Below are positions 36,688-45,242 of a stretch of DNA of 48,621 nucleotides, piece by piece. The notes under the pieces are model-generated. The model did not search any database. It saw only the letters and a list, made by a program, of their open reading frames with translations, and had not been told where the DNA came from. The DNA is from Tissierella pigra. Lineage in GTDB: Bacteria > Bacillota > Clostridia > Tissierellales > Tissierellaceae. Where the stretch lies: NCBI RefSeq assembly GCF_009695605.1, contig NZ_VUNQ01000027.1:1-48621 (forward strand). The letters are read 5' to 3'. The position numbers and the translations under genes were made by a program. Numbering within the stretch: the stretch's first letter is position 1; every line of letters starts with the position of its first letter.

Positions 36688-37346
36688 TTTTCATTCACCC
36701 TATATCCATAGCCATAGACCGTTTCTATATCAAGTTTTGGCAGTTTTTTTCTAACTCGTCTTACTAAATCATCAACTACTCTGTCAGAACCGAAATAATC
36801 ATCTCCCCATATAATGTCTAGGATTTGTTCTCTAGACAATGCCATTCCAGGATTTTTAGCAAAATACACAAGTAATTCGTATTCTTTAGAAGTAAGATCA
36901 ATTGTTGCTTCTCCATATTTTACTATTCTGCTGCTTTCATTGATATTGTAAGGTCTAAGATTTAATATATTAGAATTATTTACATTGAATCTATCTAGGA
37001 TATTTTTTGCTCTAATAACCAATTCCCGAGGTAAAAAAGGCTTAGGTAAATAATCATCGCTGCCTAGCTCTAATCCTACTACTCTATCAATGTCTTGGTC
37101 TCTGGCAGAAATAAAAATAACTGGAACATTTGGAGTTGTATTTTTTATTTCTTTAATTAGTTGGTATCCATCAACATCTGGAAGCATTATATCTAAAATC
37201 CACAAATCAGGCGAAGTATTGATTACTTTTTCTGCATCTCCACCATTTAAAAAGGAAGATACATTCCAGCCTTCTTTTTTTAAATATGAAGATAATACTA
37301 AGTTTAAATTTTCATCATCTTCTACTAAATATATTTTATAGGACAT
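36684..37346 (-). CDS. cssR: CssR-like OmpR-family response regulator
   Basis: 220 residues. The receiver domain has acidic E9-D10-D11, phospho-acceptor D52 (WILDIMLPD) and K in LPKPF. A C-terminal winged helix (SKEYELLVYFAKNPG, then DRVVDDLVRRVRKKLPKL) follows. Long stretches such as PVIFISARDQDIDRV and DYFGSDRVVDDLVRR closely resemble B. subtilis CssR, recalled from memory. It should activate protease genes when misfolded proteins accumulate outside the membrane. SD GGGGTG. Its DNA targets probably include the 37.35-37.5 kb divergent region. Confidence 0.87.
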   Translation of the reverse strand: MSYKIYLVEDDENLNLVLSSYLKKEGWNVSSFLNGGDAEKVINTSPDLWILDIMLPDVDGYQLIKEIKNTTPNVPVIFISARDQDIDRVVGLELGSDDYLPKPFLPRELVIRAKNILDRFNVNNSNILNLRPYNINESSRIVKYGEATIDLTSKEYELLVYFAKNPGMALSREQILDIIWGDDYFGSDRVVDDLVRRVRKKLPKLDIETVYGYGYRVNEK

Positions 37347-37364
37347 ATTATCACCCCATTATAA

Positions 37365-37381
37365 TTTACACTTGTTTACAC
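37365..37381. promoter_or_regulatory. Direct repeats in the cssR-htrA divergent region
   Basis: TTTACAC at 37365-37371 and again at 37375-37381, a 10-bp period as expected for an OmpR-family dimer. The element lies between a minus-strand TATAAT (37384-37389) and the cssR start, which would suit autoregulation. Confidence 0.45.
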
Positions 37382-37463
37382 ATATTATAACAAATATTCC
37401 AATAATAAAAAGTAAATCCCACAACAAAAACATAATTCCCCCATATTATTTTCATACTCTTGG

Positions 37464-37484
37464 TTTATTATTAAAAGTAATAAA
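37464..37484. promoter_or_regulatory. Inverted repeat upstream of htrA
   Basis: TTTATTA (37464-37470) and TAATAAA (37478-37484) flank 7 bases, just before TATAAT at 37490-37495. It could be an operator, but the A/T-rich sequence makes chance occurrence likely. Confidence 0.3.
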
Positions 37485-37515
37485 TAACTTATAATTAAAT
37501 AAGGAGGTAGCTATT

Positions 37516-38760
37516 ATGGATGAAAATAGAGATTATAATATGAATGAAAATGAAATCAATGAAAATGTAGAAATGACAGAAGAAAACTATAAAATACCGG
37601 AAGATATTTATATCTATAAAAGTTCAGAAGATAATTCAGAAAAGGATAAGAAGAAGAAAAGAAAGTTTAGAGGAAGTTTATTCTCTTATATATCTTTAGC
37701 ATTAGTGGCATCTATTATTGGAGGCTTAGCTTCTACTTATATAGGACCGAGTTTATATGGAAAAGTGTTGCCAAACCCTAATGCTAATCAATATGTATCA
37801 ACACCAGTAAATATAACTACTAATGATAGCATAAATACAGTGTCTGCCGTGGCTAAAAAGGCCATGAGTTCAGTAGTAGGTATAACATCTGTAGAAGTAC
37901 AGCAATACTTCTTTTCACAGCAGGAAGTAGAAGGTGTAGGTTCAGGAGTTATAATAGACAGTAATGGATATATCCTTACAAACTCCCATGTAGTTGCTGA
38001 TGGTAATGCTAAAGAGGTAAATGTATTGTTTGAAAATGGAGATAAGAAACCAGGTACAGTGCTTTGGAATGACTCGGCTTTGGACCTTGCCATAGTAAAA
38101 GTGGAAGCTACAGGACTTCCAGTGGCAACTTTAGGGGATTCAGACAAACTAGAAGTTGGTGAAATAACTGTGGCTATTGGAAATCCATTGGGATTAGAAT
38201 TTCAAAGGTCAGTTACATCAGGTATAATATCTGGACTTCATAGGTCAATTCAAGTAAGCTCCAATAATATAATAGAAGATTTAATACAGACAGACGCTTC
38301 TATTAACCCAGGAAATAGTGGAGGACCTCTTTTAAATAGTAAAGGTGAAGTAATAGGTATAAATACAGCAAAAATAAAAACAGCAGAAGGTTTAGGATTC
38401 TCTATTCCTATAAATGAGGCTAAAGCAATAGTAGAGGAAGTAGTTAAAAATGGATCTTATAAAACTGTGTTTTTAGGAATATCAGGTATTTCAGTTGAAG
38501 ACTATCAAGCAAGACTTGGAGTTCAGCTTGCAGAGAACAGTGGAGTTATATTGATCCAAGTATCAGAAAATACTCCCGCATCTAAGGCAGGTTTAGTAAA
38601 TGGAGATATAATAACTAAAATAGATGATATAAAAATAGATAATATGAGTAGTTTGAAAAAAGCATTATACAGATACAAACAAGGTGATAAAGCTAAATTA
38701 ACAATTATAAGAAATAATACAGAATCACAAATTGATATAGAATTTACAGATGTAAAATAA
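37516..38760 (+). CDS. htrA: HtrA/DegP-like membrane-anchored serine protease
   Basis: 414 residues. A cytoplasmic acidic N-terminus (1-50) with a KKKKRK stop, one membrane helix (about 57-80) and an extracellular trypsin-like domain with H158 (TNSHVV), D190 (SALDLAIVKV) and S268 (GNSGGP), then one PDZ domain (about 325-410). It degrades or refolds misfolded proteins at the cell surface. SD AAGGAGG. It is divergent from the cssRS-like genes and is expected to be induced by them. One PDZ and a single anchor match Firmicutes HtrA. Confidence 0.93.
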   Translation: MDENRDYNMNENEINENVEMTEENYKIPEDIYIYKSSEDNSEKDKKKKRKFRGSLFSYISLALVASIIGGLASTYIGPSLYGKVLPNPNANQYVSTPVNITTNDSINTVSAVAKKAMSSVVGITSVEVQQYFFSQQEVEGVGSGVIIDSNGYILTNSHVVADGNAKEVNVLFENGDKKPGTVLWNDSALDLAIVKVEATGLPVATLGDSDKLEVGEITVAIGNPLGLEFQRSVTSGIISGLHRSIQVSSNNIIEDLIQTDASINPGNSGGPLLNSKGEVIGINTAKIKTAEGLGFSIPINEAKAIVEEVVKNGSYKTVFLGISGISVEDYQARLGVQLAENSGVILIQVSENTPASKAGLVNGDIITKIDDIKIDNMSSLKKALYRYKQGDKAKLTIIRNNTESQIDIEFTDVK

Positions 38761-38764
38761 ACTG

Positions 38765-38811
38765 TAAAAAACAACCTATGAGTAGCCCCCCTTCTCATAG
38801 GTTGTTTTTTA
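38765..38811 (+). terminator. Terminator after htrA
   Basis: AACAACCTATGAG and CTCATAGGTTGTT arms with a C-rich 11-base loop and a long T run. Confidence 0.9.
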
Positions 38812-38874
38812 TATGAAAAAATTTTCAAAAATTTGATAAAATAATGAAAGTTTTTGCGTTGAATACATATATGC

Positions 38875-38889
38875 TATGGTGATACCATA
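38875..38889. promoter_or_regulatory. Operator-like palindrome before the DUF5058 gene
   Basis: TATGGT-GAT-ACCATA is a perfect 6-bp inverted repeat 31 bases upstream of the start. AGTC/GACT arms follow at 38891-38905. It is a possible site for the PucR-type regulator encoded downstream. Confidence 0.4.
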
Positions 38890-38919
38890 TAGTCAAACAA
38901 CGACTAAGGAGGAATACTT

Positions 38920-39615
38920 ATGGATTATTTAAAAATAGCAAATAGCTTTCCAATGTGGTTGGCAGCAGGTCTTGCCATAACATTAGCATTATTTCAAGCA
39001 ATTATTTTTGCTAAAAAATCTTATAGTACAGGAAAAGAAATAGGGCTTACTGATAACCAGATGAAGAGCGCTATGAAAAGTAGTTTTATCACATCTCTAG
39101 GACCTTCAGTAGTAATTTTAACAGGACTTTTATCATTATTAGTAACAGTAGGTGGTCCCATGGCATGGATGAGGTTATCATTTATAGGCTCCGTAATGTT
39201 TGAAATGATGGCAGCAGGCTTTGGAACAGAGGCAGTAGGAGTTAAGATGGGAATAGATCCAATGACAAATATAGCTTTTGCAAATGCAGTTTGGACAATG
39301 ATACTTGGTTCCATAGGTTGGATAGTATTTGCTACATTAACAGCAGACAAGATGGAAAAGGTACAGACTAAGTTTTCCAAAGGTGATAAAGGAATGTTAA
39401 GTATTATATCTGTAGCAGCTATGCTAGGATCCTTCGGTTCATTGGTGTCAGGCCACCTATTGGCAATGAATAAAAATACAATGGCAGCACTAGCTGGCGG
39501 GGCTATAATGCTTATTCTATCTCCAATAGCAGATAAGAAGAATATAAAATGGCTTAAGGAATGGGCTTTAACCTTTGCATTATTTGGTGGAATGTTAATA
39601 GCTGCAATAATATAA
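38920..39615 (+). CDS. DUF5058 family membrane protein
   Basis: 231 residues with about six membrane helices. SFPMWLAAGLAITLALFQAI near the N-terminus, SSFITSLGPSVVILTGLLSL and FEMMAAGFGTEAVGV match DUF5058. Function is unknown. It precedes another membrane protein by 25 bases and an M20 amidohydrolase, so a two-part transporter for the hydrolase substrate is the most economical reading. AAGGAGG precedes the ATG. Confidence 0.75.
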   Translation: MDYLKIANSFPMWLAAGLAITLALFQAIIFAKKSYSTGKEIGLTDNQMKSAMKSSFITSLGPSVVILTGLLSLLVTVGGPMAWMRLSFIGSVMFEMMAAGFGTEAVGVKMGIDPMTNIAFANAVWTMILGSIGWIVFATLTADKMEKVQTKFSKGDKGMLSIISVAAMLGSFGSLVSGHLLAMNKNTMAALAGGAIMLILSPIADKKNIKWLKEWALTFALFGGMLIAAII

Positions 39616-39640
39616 TTTTAAATAATAGGAGGACAAGACC

Positions 39641-40330
39641 ATGGAAAAAAACAGTCAATATGATGGAATCTATTTACCATATATAATTAAGTGGGGAAGG
39701 ATAACAGGTTGGTTAGGAGTATTATTATCCTTTGGACCAGCATTAGTACTTGCAGTAGTATATAAACTGATGCCACCTGTATCTGCAATTATAACAGCAT
39801 TTATAGCTATAGCATCAGCAGTAGGTATAAACTGGGTAGTTGAACCAATATCATATTTCCCTATAGTTGGAGTGCCAGGAACATATATGGCATTTATAAC
39901 TGGAAATATTTCAAATCTTAGGATACCAGCCGCAGCTGTATCTCAAAATGTTGCAGGTGTAGAGCCAGGAACAAAAGAAGGAACTATTATAGCTACATTA
40001 GGCATGGCTACATCAGTTATTGTAAATATAGTAATATTGGCTTTAGGAGTATTTGCAGGTACTGCAGTTTTAGAATCGTTACCAGAAAGTGTAGTTGCAT
40101 CATTTAACTTTCTGTTACCTGCATTATTTGGAGCTATATTTATACAATTTGCTCTTAAAAAGTTGAAATTGGCACCAATAGCCTTAGGAATAGCACTAGT
40201 TTTAACATTTGCATTAAATTCAGGAGTATTTAGTTTCTTACCTGGTAAACCAAGTTATATAGTTACATTAGGTGCAGTATTTGGAACTATTGGTATAGGT
40301 ACAGCTTTATACAAAAAGAAACTTATATAA
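39641..40330 (+). CDS. Unrecognised membrane protein paired with DUF5058
   Basis: 229 residues with six or seven membrane helices and conserved-looking polar loops (FPIVGVPGTYMAF, AAVSQNVAGVEPGTKEGTI). The family is not recognised with confidence. Its size, helix number and position between DUF5058 and the M20 gene suggest it is the second half of a heteromeric permease. AGGAGG precedes the ATG. The start and stop fit tightly between the neighbours (25 and 22 bases). Confidence 0.6.
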   Translation: MEKNSQYDGIYLPYIIKWGRITGWLGVLLSFGPALVLAVVYKLMPPVSAIITAFIAIASAVGINWVVEPISYFPIVGVPGTYMAFITGNISNLRIPAAAVSQNVAGVEPGTKEGTIIATLGMATSVIVNIVILALGVFAGTAVLESLPESVVASFNFLLPALFGAIFIQFALKKLKLAPIALGIALVLTFALNSGVFSFLPGKPSYIVTLGAVFGTIGIGTALYKKKLI

Positions 40331-40352
40331 AAGTATTTAAGGAGGGTGTATA

Positions 40353-41732
40353 TTGAATAAATCAGATGTATTGAAATATTTAAATGATATAGGTGAAGAA
40401 GTAAAAGATTTAAGCTTAGAGGTATGGAATAATCCTGAGACTTCTGGAAATGAAAAAGAATCTGCTAATTTATATAGACAAATATTAAAGGACTATGATT
40501 TTAAAATAAAAGAAGTAGATGGGATGGAACACGCTTTTATTGGTGAATATGGAAGTGGCTCACCAGTGATTGCAGTATTGGCAGAATACGATGCACTGCC
40601 TGGATTATCTCAAGCTTTAGATACAAAGTTTAACCCAGTAGAAGAAAATGGACCAGGTCATGGTTGTGGACACAATCTTCTAGGCAGTGCCGCATTAGGT
40701 GGGGTACTTGCAATTAAGAAATATTTAGAAGAAACTAAAACAAAAGGGACAATAAGATTCTATGGCTGTCCTGAAGAGGAGACTTTAATAGGTAAAGTAA
40801 AGATGATCAAAGCTGGAGCTTTTGAAGGATGTGATTTAGCATTAAGTTGGCATCCCATGAATGCTAATACTGCTTTAGAAAACGCATTTTTATCAAATAA
40901 CTCTATTAAATTTAAGTTTCATGGAATATCAGCTCATGCAGCTGCATCTCCAGAGTCTGGCAGATCTGCACTAGATGCTGTAGAGTTAATGAATGTAGGT
41001 GCAAACTATTTAAGAGAGCATATTATAGATTCAGCTAGAGTCCACTATACCATAACAAATGCAGGTGGAGCTCCAAACATTGTTCCAAAAGAAGCAGAAT
41101 CTTGGTATTTCGTTAGAGCACCTCATAGAAAAGATGTAGATGATATAACCGAAAGATTAATCAAGATTGCACAAGGTGCAGCAATGATGACGGAAACCAC
41201 AGTTGACTATGAGGTACTAGGTGGATGTTATGAAATGTTGCCAAATAAGGTGCTATTTGATTTAACTCATAAGAATATGGTTGAAATTGGTTCACCAGAA
41301 TATACAGAAGAAGAATTACAATTTGCGAAAACAATACAAGAAAGTTTAGATCCAAAATTAGTAGGAGCTGAAGCAAAGAAATTTATATCATCAGACAGCA
41401 ATACAAAAGTATATCTACATGAAGGTGTATTGGAAAAAGAAAAGTCCAGTTCCATAGTAGTTGCAGGTTCTTCTGATAGTGGTGATGTTTCATGGATAAT
41501 GCCAATGAATTTATTCTTAACTGCTACCTGGCCATTGGGAGTTCCGGCTCATTCATGGCAGGCTACTTCATCATCAGGCTCATCTATTGGAATAAAAGGA
41601 ATGTTATATGCAGCAGAAATATTTTCAGGTATGATGTATGATGTATTAAATAATCCTAATATAGTAAAAGAAGCAAAGGATGAATTTAATAGGAGAACAG
41701 AAAATAATAAATATATAAGTCCACTTAGATAA
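40353..41732 (+). CDS. M20-family metallopeptidase, AbgB-like amidohydrolase
   Basis: 459 residues. Metal-site sequences: AEYDALPG, GHGCGHNLLG, the CPEEETLIGK acid pair, and a SWHPMNA His. HGISAHAAASPESGRSALD marks the lid/dimer domain insert. Closest to the AbgB/aminobenzoyl-glutamate utilisation branch, which cuts N-acyl or p-aminobenzoyl amino acids. TTG start 6 bases after AAGGAGGG. It is third gene of the DUF5058 operon and is followed by a perfect terminator. The substrate is unproven. Confidence 0.86.
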   Translation: MNKSDVLKYLNDIGEEVKDLSLEVWNNPETSGNEKESANLYRQILKDYDFKIKEVDGMEHAFIGEYGSGSPVIAVLAEYDALPGLSQALDTKFNPVEENGPGHGCGHNLLGSAALGGVLAIKKYLEETKTKGTIRFYGCPEEETLIGKVKMIKAGAFEGCDLALSWHPMNANTALENAFLSNNSIKFKFHGISAHAAASPESGRSALDAVELMNVGANYLREHIIDSARVHYTITNAGGAPNIVPKEAESWYFVRAPHRKDVDDITERLIKIAQGAAMMTETTVDYEVLGGCYEMLPNKVLFDLTHKNMVEIGSPEYTEEELQFAKTIQESLDPKLVGAEAKKFISSDSNTKVYLHEGVLEKEKSSSIVVAGSSDSGDVSWIMPMNLFLTATWPLGVPAHSWQATSSSGSSIGIKGMLYAAEIFSGMMYDVLNNPNIVKEAKDEFNRRTENNKYISPLR

Positions 41733-41742
41733 TAAAATAAAT

Positions 41743-41793
41743 AGAGATTCTTTACACTTTAACATTATTATATATGTGTAAAGAATCTCTTTC
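41743..41793 (+). terminator. Perfect 15-bp terminator of the M20 operon
   Basis: AGAGATTCTTTACAC (41743-41757) and its exact complement (41776-41790), with T-rich sequence after. Confidence 0.85.
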
Positions 41794-41850
41794 TTATATA
41801 TATAATGATTTGTGGTATAATATTAGAATCAAATATAAGCAGGTGATATT

Positions 41851-43473
41851 ATGGGTTTAACCGTTAGGGAAATGTTAGGAGCAGAATTTTTTAAAGACTT
41901 CAAGGTTATAGGAGGTCACGAAGGATTAGACAAGCAAATACAAGGGATTGCAGTATTTGATGCACCAGATGGCTACAATTGGACAAAGGGAAGAGAGCTT
42001 ATTATATCATCAGGTTATTTATTTCAGCAACAGCCTAAACTATTCCAAGAATATGTTAAAACCGATGTATTCAGGGAAATATCAGGTATGGGTATTAAGC
42101 TGGATAGATACATAAAATCTGTTCCAGATAATATTATAGCTATATTTAATGAATATAAGATTCCACTAATAAGTATTCCCAAGAGACCATCTTGGATGGA
42201 TATTATGTACCAGCTTAATGTTTTAGTAATGAATAGAAATATTAAACAATTTAGAATAAGAAATATAAACCCAAGAAGTTTTTCAAATCTGAGTTATCAA
42301 TCAAGAAAAATAAATAAAATATTATCACAAATGGAGGGAGAAATGAATTTTCCTTCTATGTTATATGATTTATCCTCTGAAAAAGCATATTATAGTTCTC
42401 CTGAATTTATAAAACTTATGGAGGACTTAAATATAGAGGATTTCTGGAAACCATCCTTTGATTCTACTCAGGAAATACTATGTGATAATTTAAATATAAT
42501 AAGATATCGATTTATAGATGAGAAATATGATAAACCATATAGTTGGATAACTATTCCAATTACAGTAGAAGATAAAATAAAGGCTTACTTTGTAGTAGTT
42601 GAGGCTACAGGACTTATAGATTATTTTGACCAATTTGCATTACGTATAGGATTTTTACTTTTACAATCCTTATATGAACAAATATTAGTAGCTCAAAGTA
42701 TAGGTGATACAGGTTTTGAAAACTTTATAAACGAAATAATAACAGGGGCATTATCTAATGATGAAATCATTTCTAAAAGAGCCAGTGATATAGGATTAGA
42801 TATAAATTTAAATTATTATCTAGTATTAATGAAGGAAAAAGGAAAAAAGTCTCATTCTTCTAGTAGTAGAAAGGAGCTAAAAGAAGTAATAAATAGCAGT
42901 ATATCACATATGCAGGCTAGAATAGCTATGATTGATGATAGTAGTTGTATTTTTTTAATTCCAGTGGAAGATAGTATTTCTTATGAAAGGAATTTACAGG
43001 AGATGGAAAAGTCTGCTGAGACTTTCAAAAAAAGAATAGAGTCTAAAATTGATAATACAGAAGTAGTTTTTGGTGTTTCAGATATAAGTGATACAGTATT
43101 TGAAATAAAGAGAAATTATACAAGATGTTTACAAGCCATAAAAATGGGGCAATTATTATATCCAAAGGAATATTACCTAAAGTATTCAGACTTAGGAGTA
43201 TTTGCATGGATGGATATAAAGGAAGATGAGTTAGAAATAATGTTGAAAGATATAAAGCTTTTGACTGAAAACCCTGAATACAGAGAACTTATAGAAACTT
43301 TAAGGGTTTATTTAGAATGCAAAATGAATTATAGTCTTACTGCAAAGCAGCTTTTTATACATATAAATACAGTTAGAAAAAGAATAGGAGAAATAAATGA
43401 TTTAATAAACTTTGATATAGAAGACTCTATGAATAGATTGAAACTTGAAATTCTATTAAAGTTAATTAAGTAA
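41851..43473 (+). CDS. PucR-family transcriptional regulator
   Basis: 540 residues. An N-terminal PucR domain (LTVREMLGAEFFKDFKVIGG then GIAVFDAPDGYNWTKGRELI), a central GGDEF-like/CdaR-type region and a C-terminal HTH_30 (SLTAKQLFIHINTVRKRIGE) give the usual family order. Homologues control purine, amino-acid or glycerate catabolism in response to small molecules. It directly follows the DUF5058-M20 operon, so it probably controls that operon. GCAGGTG precedes the ATG; TATAAT lies at 41816-41821. Confidence 0.85.
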   Translation: MGLTVREMLGAEFFKDFKVIGGHEGLDKQIQGIAVFDAPDGYNWTKGRELIISSGYLFQQQPKLFQEYVKTDVFREISGMGIKLDRYIKSVPDNIIAIFNEYKIPLISIPKRPSWMDIMYQLNVLVMNRNIKQFRIRNINPRSFSNLSYQSRKINKILSQMEGEMNFPSMLYDLSSEKAYYSSPEFIKLMEDLNIEDFWKPSFDSTQEILCDNLNIIRYRFIDEKYDKPYSWITIPITVEDKIKAYFVVVEATGLIDYFDQFALRIGFLLLQSLYEQILVAQSIGDTGFENFINEIITGALSNDEIISKRASDIGLDINLNYYLVLMKEKGKKSHSSSSRKELKEVINSSISHMQARIAMIDDSSCIFLIPVEDSISYERNLQEMEKSAETFKKRIESKIDNTEVVFGVSDISDTVFEIKRNYTRCLQAIKMGQLLYPKEYYLKYSDLGVFAWMDIKEDELEIMLKDIKLLTENPEYRELIETLRVYLECKMNYSLTAKQLFIHINTVRKRIGEINDLINFDIEDSMNRLKLEILLKLIK

Positions 43474-43489
43474 AATACTCCTAACAAAG

Positions 43490-43514
43490 AAGATAGCTAA
43501 TGGCTATCTTTTTT
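43490..43514 (+). terminator. Terminator after the PucR-type gene
   Basis: AAGATAGC (43490-43497) and GCTATCTT (43503-43510) with a T run. Confidence 0.85.
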
Positions 43515-43564
43515 AATGAAAAATAAAGAGTAACGATACAGATGGCAATGCGATTAAAATATCT

Positions 43565-43603
43565 TAAAAGTGTATTGCAATTAATATAAAAGTGTAGTAT
43601 TCT
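43565..43603 (+). promoter_or_regulatory. phn operon promoter with 22-bp-spaced direct repeats
   Basis: TTGCAA (43575-43580), 17 bases, TATTCT (43598-43603). TAAAAGTGTA occurs at 43565-43574 and 43587-43596, exactly two helical turns apart. This would fit an activator or repressor binding one face of the promoter, possibly PhoP-like, though the repeats do not match the TT(A/T)ACA PhoP box well. Confidence 0.5.
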
Positions 43604-43637
43604 GTAATCAAGAATTTAGATTTAAGGGGGAAGTATA

Positions 43638-44510
43638 ATGAAAAAAATGATGGTTTTTTTATTGATTGTAACCTTGGTTATTCCAATTATTGGTTGTACT
43701 CAGAAAAAGGAAGAGGTTATTAGAATGGGATTTGTTCCCATGAAGGATGGAGATAAGTTAATAGAGTCTGTAGAGCCTTTAACAGAGATTTTATCTAAGG
43801 AACTTGGAGTTAAGGTAGAGGGATTTACAGCCACTAATTATGTAGGTGTAGTAGAAGGACTTGGGTCAGGTCAAGTTGATTTTGGATTTATTCCTCCATT
43901 TGCCTATGTATTAGCTAATCAAGAAAGTAATGCAGGTGTTATACTTACAGCATTGAATAAATCTGGAGAAGCAAAATATCGTTCCCAATTCTTAGTAAGA
44001 AATGATAGTGGAATTGAAAGCTTTTCAGATGTAAAGGGTAAGAAAATAGCATTTGTAGACCCATCTTCCACATCAGGATATTTATTTCCTGGAGCACATT
44101 TAATTAAAGAAGGTATTGATATAGAGAAGGATATAGAATATGTATATGCTGGAGGCCATGATAAAGCTTTACAATTACTATTAAATGGTGATATTGATGT
44201 AGCCACTACCTTTGTTGATGCAAGAGATAGATATAAAGAGGATTTTCCTGATGCTATGGAAAAGACTAAAATCCTAGGATATACAGATTATATTCCAAAT
44301 ATATCTGTAACTATAAGAGGAGATATGGATCAGGAACTTCAGGAAAAAATAAAAAATGCTTTACTGAACCTTGCTAAATCGGAGGAAGGATTAGAGCTTT
44401 TAAAAGAGTTATTTAATATGTATGGATTTGAAGAAGCAACAGATACTGATTATGAAATCATAAGAAATACAGCAGAGTTTATGAATGTTGATTTAAAAGA
44501 GGGAAATTAA
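43638..44510 (+). CDS. phnD: Phosphonate/phosphite ABC transporter binding lipoprotein
   Basis: 290 residues. A lipoprotein signal peptide ending IIGC (lipidated Cys at about residue 20) is followed by a PhnD-like periplasmic-binding fold. RMGFVPMKDGDKLIESVEPL and the TSGYLFPGAHLIKEG ligand region match; the AGGHDKALQLLLNGDIDVATT segment is diagnostic of the family. It captures phosphonate, phosphite or a similar oxyanion for the importer. AAGGGGG precedes the ATG. No phosphonate-degrading genes lie in the window. Confidence 0.88.
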   Translation: MKKMMVFLLIVTLVIPIIGCTQKKEEVIRMGFVPMKDGDKLIESVEPLTEILSKELGVKVEGFTATNYVGVVEGLGSGQVDFGFIPPFAYVLANQESNAGVILTALNKSGEAKYRSQFLVRNDSGIESFSDVKGKKIAFVDPSSTSGYLFPGAHLIKEGIDIEKDIEYVYAGGHDKALQLLLNGDIDVATTFVDARDRYKEDFPDAMEKTKILGYTDYIPNISVTIRGDMDQELQEKIKNALLNLAKSEEGLELLKELFNMYGFEEATDTDYEIIRNTAEFMNVDLKEGN

Positions 44511-45242
44511 ATGCTAAGACTAGAGCATATTACAGTTTCATATGATAGAAAGATACGAGCTGTAGATGATATAAGTTTAGAAGTCGGGCAAGGAGAATTT
44601 GTAGGAATAATAGGTTCATCTGGAAGTGGGAAGTCTAGCGTATTGAAATCCATAAACTTATTGGTTAAACCTATAAAGGGAAAAATCTATATAGATGATG
44701 TAGATATAATGAGTCTTAAAAATTCTCAGCTTAGAGCTGTAAGAAGAGAGATAGGTTTTGTCTTTCAGGATTATAATCTAATAGACAGGTCATCAGTTTT
44801 AGACAACGTATTAGTAGGAAGGCTTGGATACAAGTCTTCTTTTCACTCAATGTTAGGAATATTTACTGATGAGGATTATAAAAGGGCAGAGAAAGCATTG
44901 ATTCAAGTAGGACTAAGTGAAAAAATATTTGAAAGATCAGATCAATTAAGTGGAGGTCAAAAACAAAGAGTTGCCATAGCCAAGACTTTATGTCAGAGTC
45001 CTAAAATAATATTAGCCGATGAACCTGTGGCTAGTCTCGATGTATCTACTTCTCAAAATATAATGGATTATTTTAAAACCATCAATGAGAAAAAAAATAT
45101 TACCATATTAATCAATCTTCATGATGTAAATCTAGCAAAAAAATATTGTAATAGGATAATAGCTCTAAAAAGAGGTAAGCTTTTATTTGATGGAAAAGCA
45201 GGTGAGTTCAAAGATGAATTCTTTAAAGAAATATATGAATAA
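44511..45242 (+). CDS. phnC: Phosphonate-type ABC transporter ATPase
   Basis: 243 residues. Walker A GSSGSGKS, Q-loop FVFQDYNL, signature LSGGQKQRVAIA and Walker B ILADEP are complete, with the PhnC-type TILINLHDVNLAKKYCNRII H-loop region. The start directly follows the phnD stop (GAGGG upstream). It powers uptake and overlaps the permease start by 29 bases. Confidence 0.93.
   Translation: MLRLEHITVSYDRKIRAVDDISLEVGQGEFVGIIGSSGSGKSSVLKSINLLVKPIKGKIYIDDVDIMSLKNSQLRAVRREIGFVFQDYNLIDRSSVLDNVLVGRLGYKSSFHSMLGIFTDEDYKRAEKALIQVGLSEKIFERSDQLSGGQKQRVAIAKTLCQSPKIILADEPVASLDVSTSQNIMDYFKTINEKKNITILINLHDVNLAKKYCNRIIALKRGKLLFDGKAGEFKDEFFKEIYE

Noticed and set aside
38523-38828. 101-codon minus-strand frame across the htrA end and terminator
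   Set aside because: It reads through a clear terminator and the htrA PDZ region in antisense, with no family resemblance.
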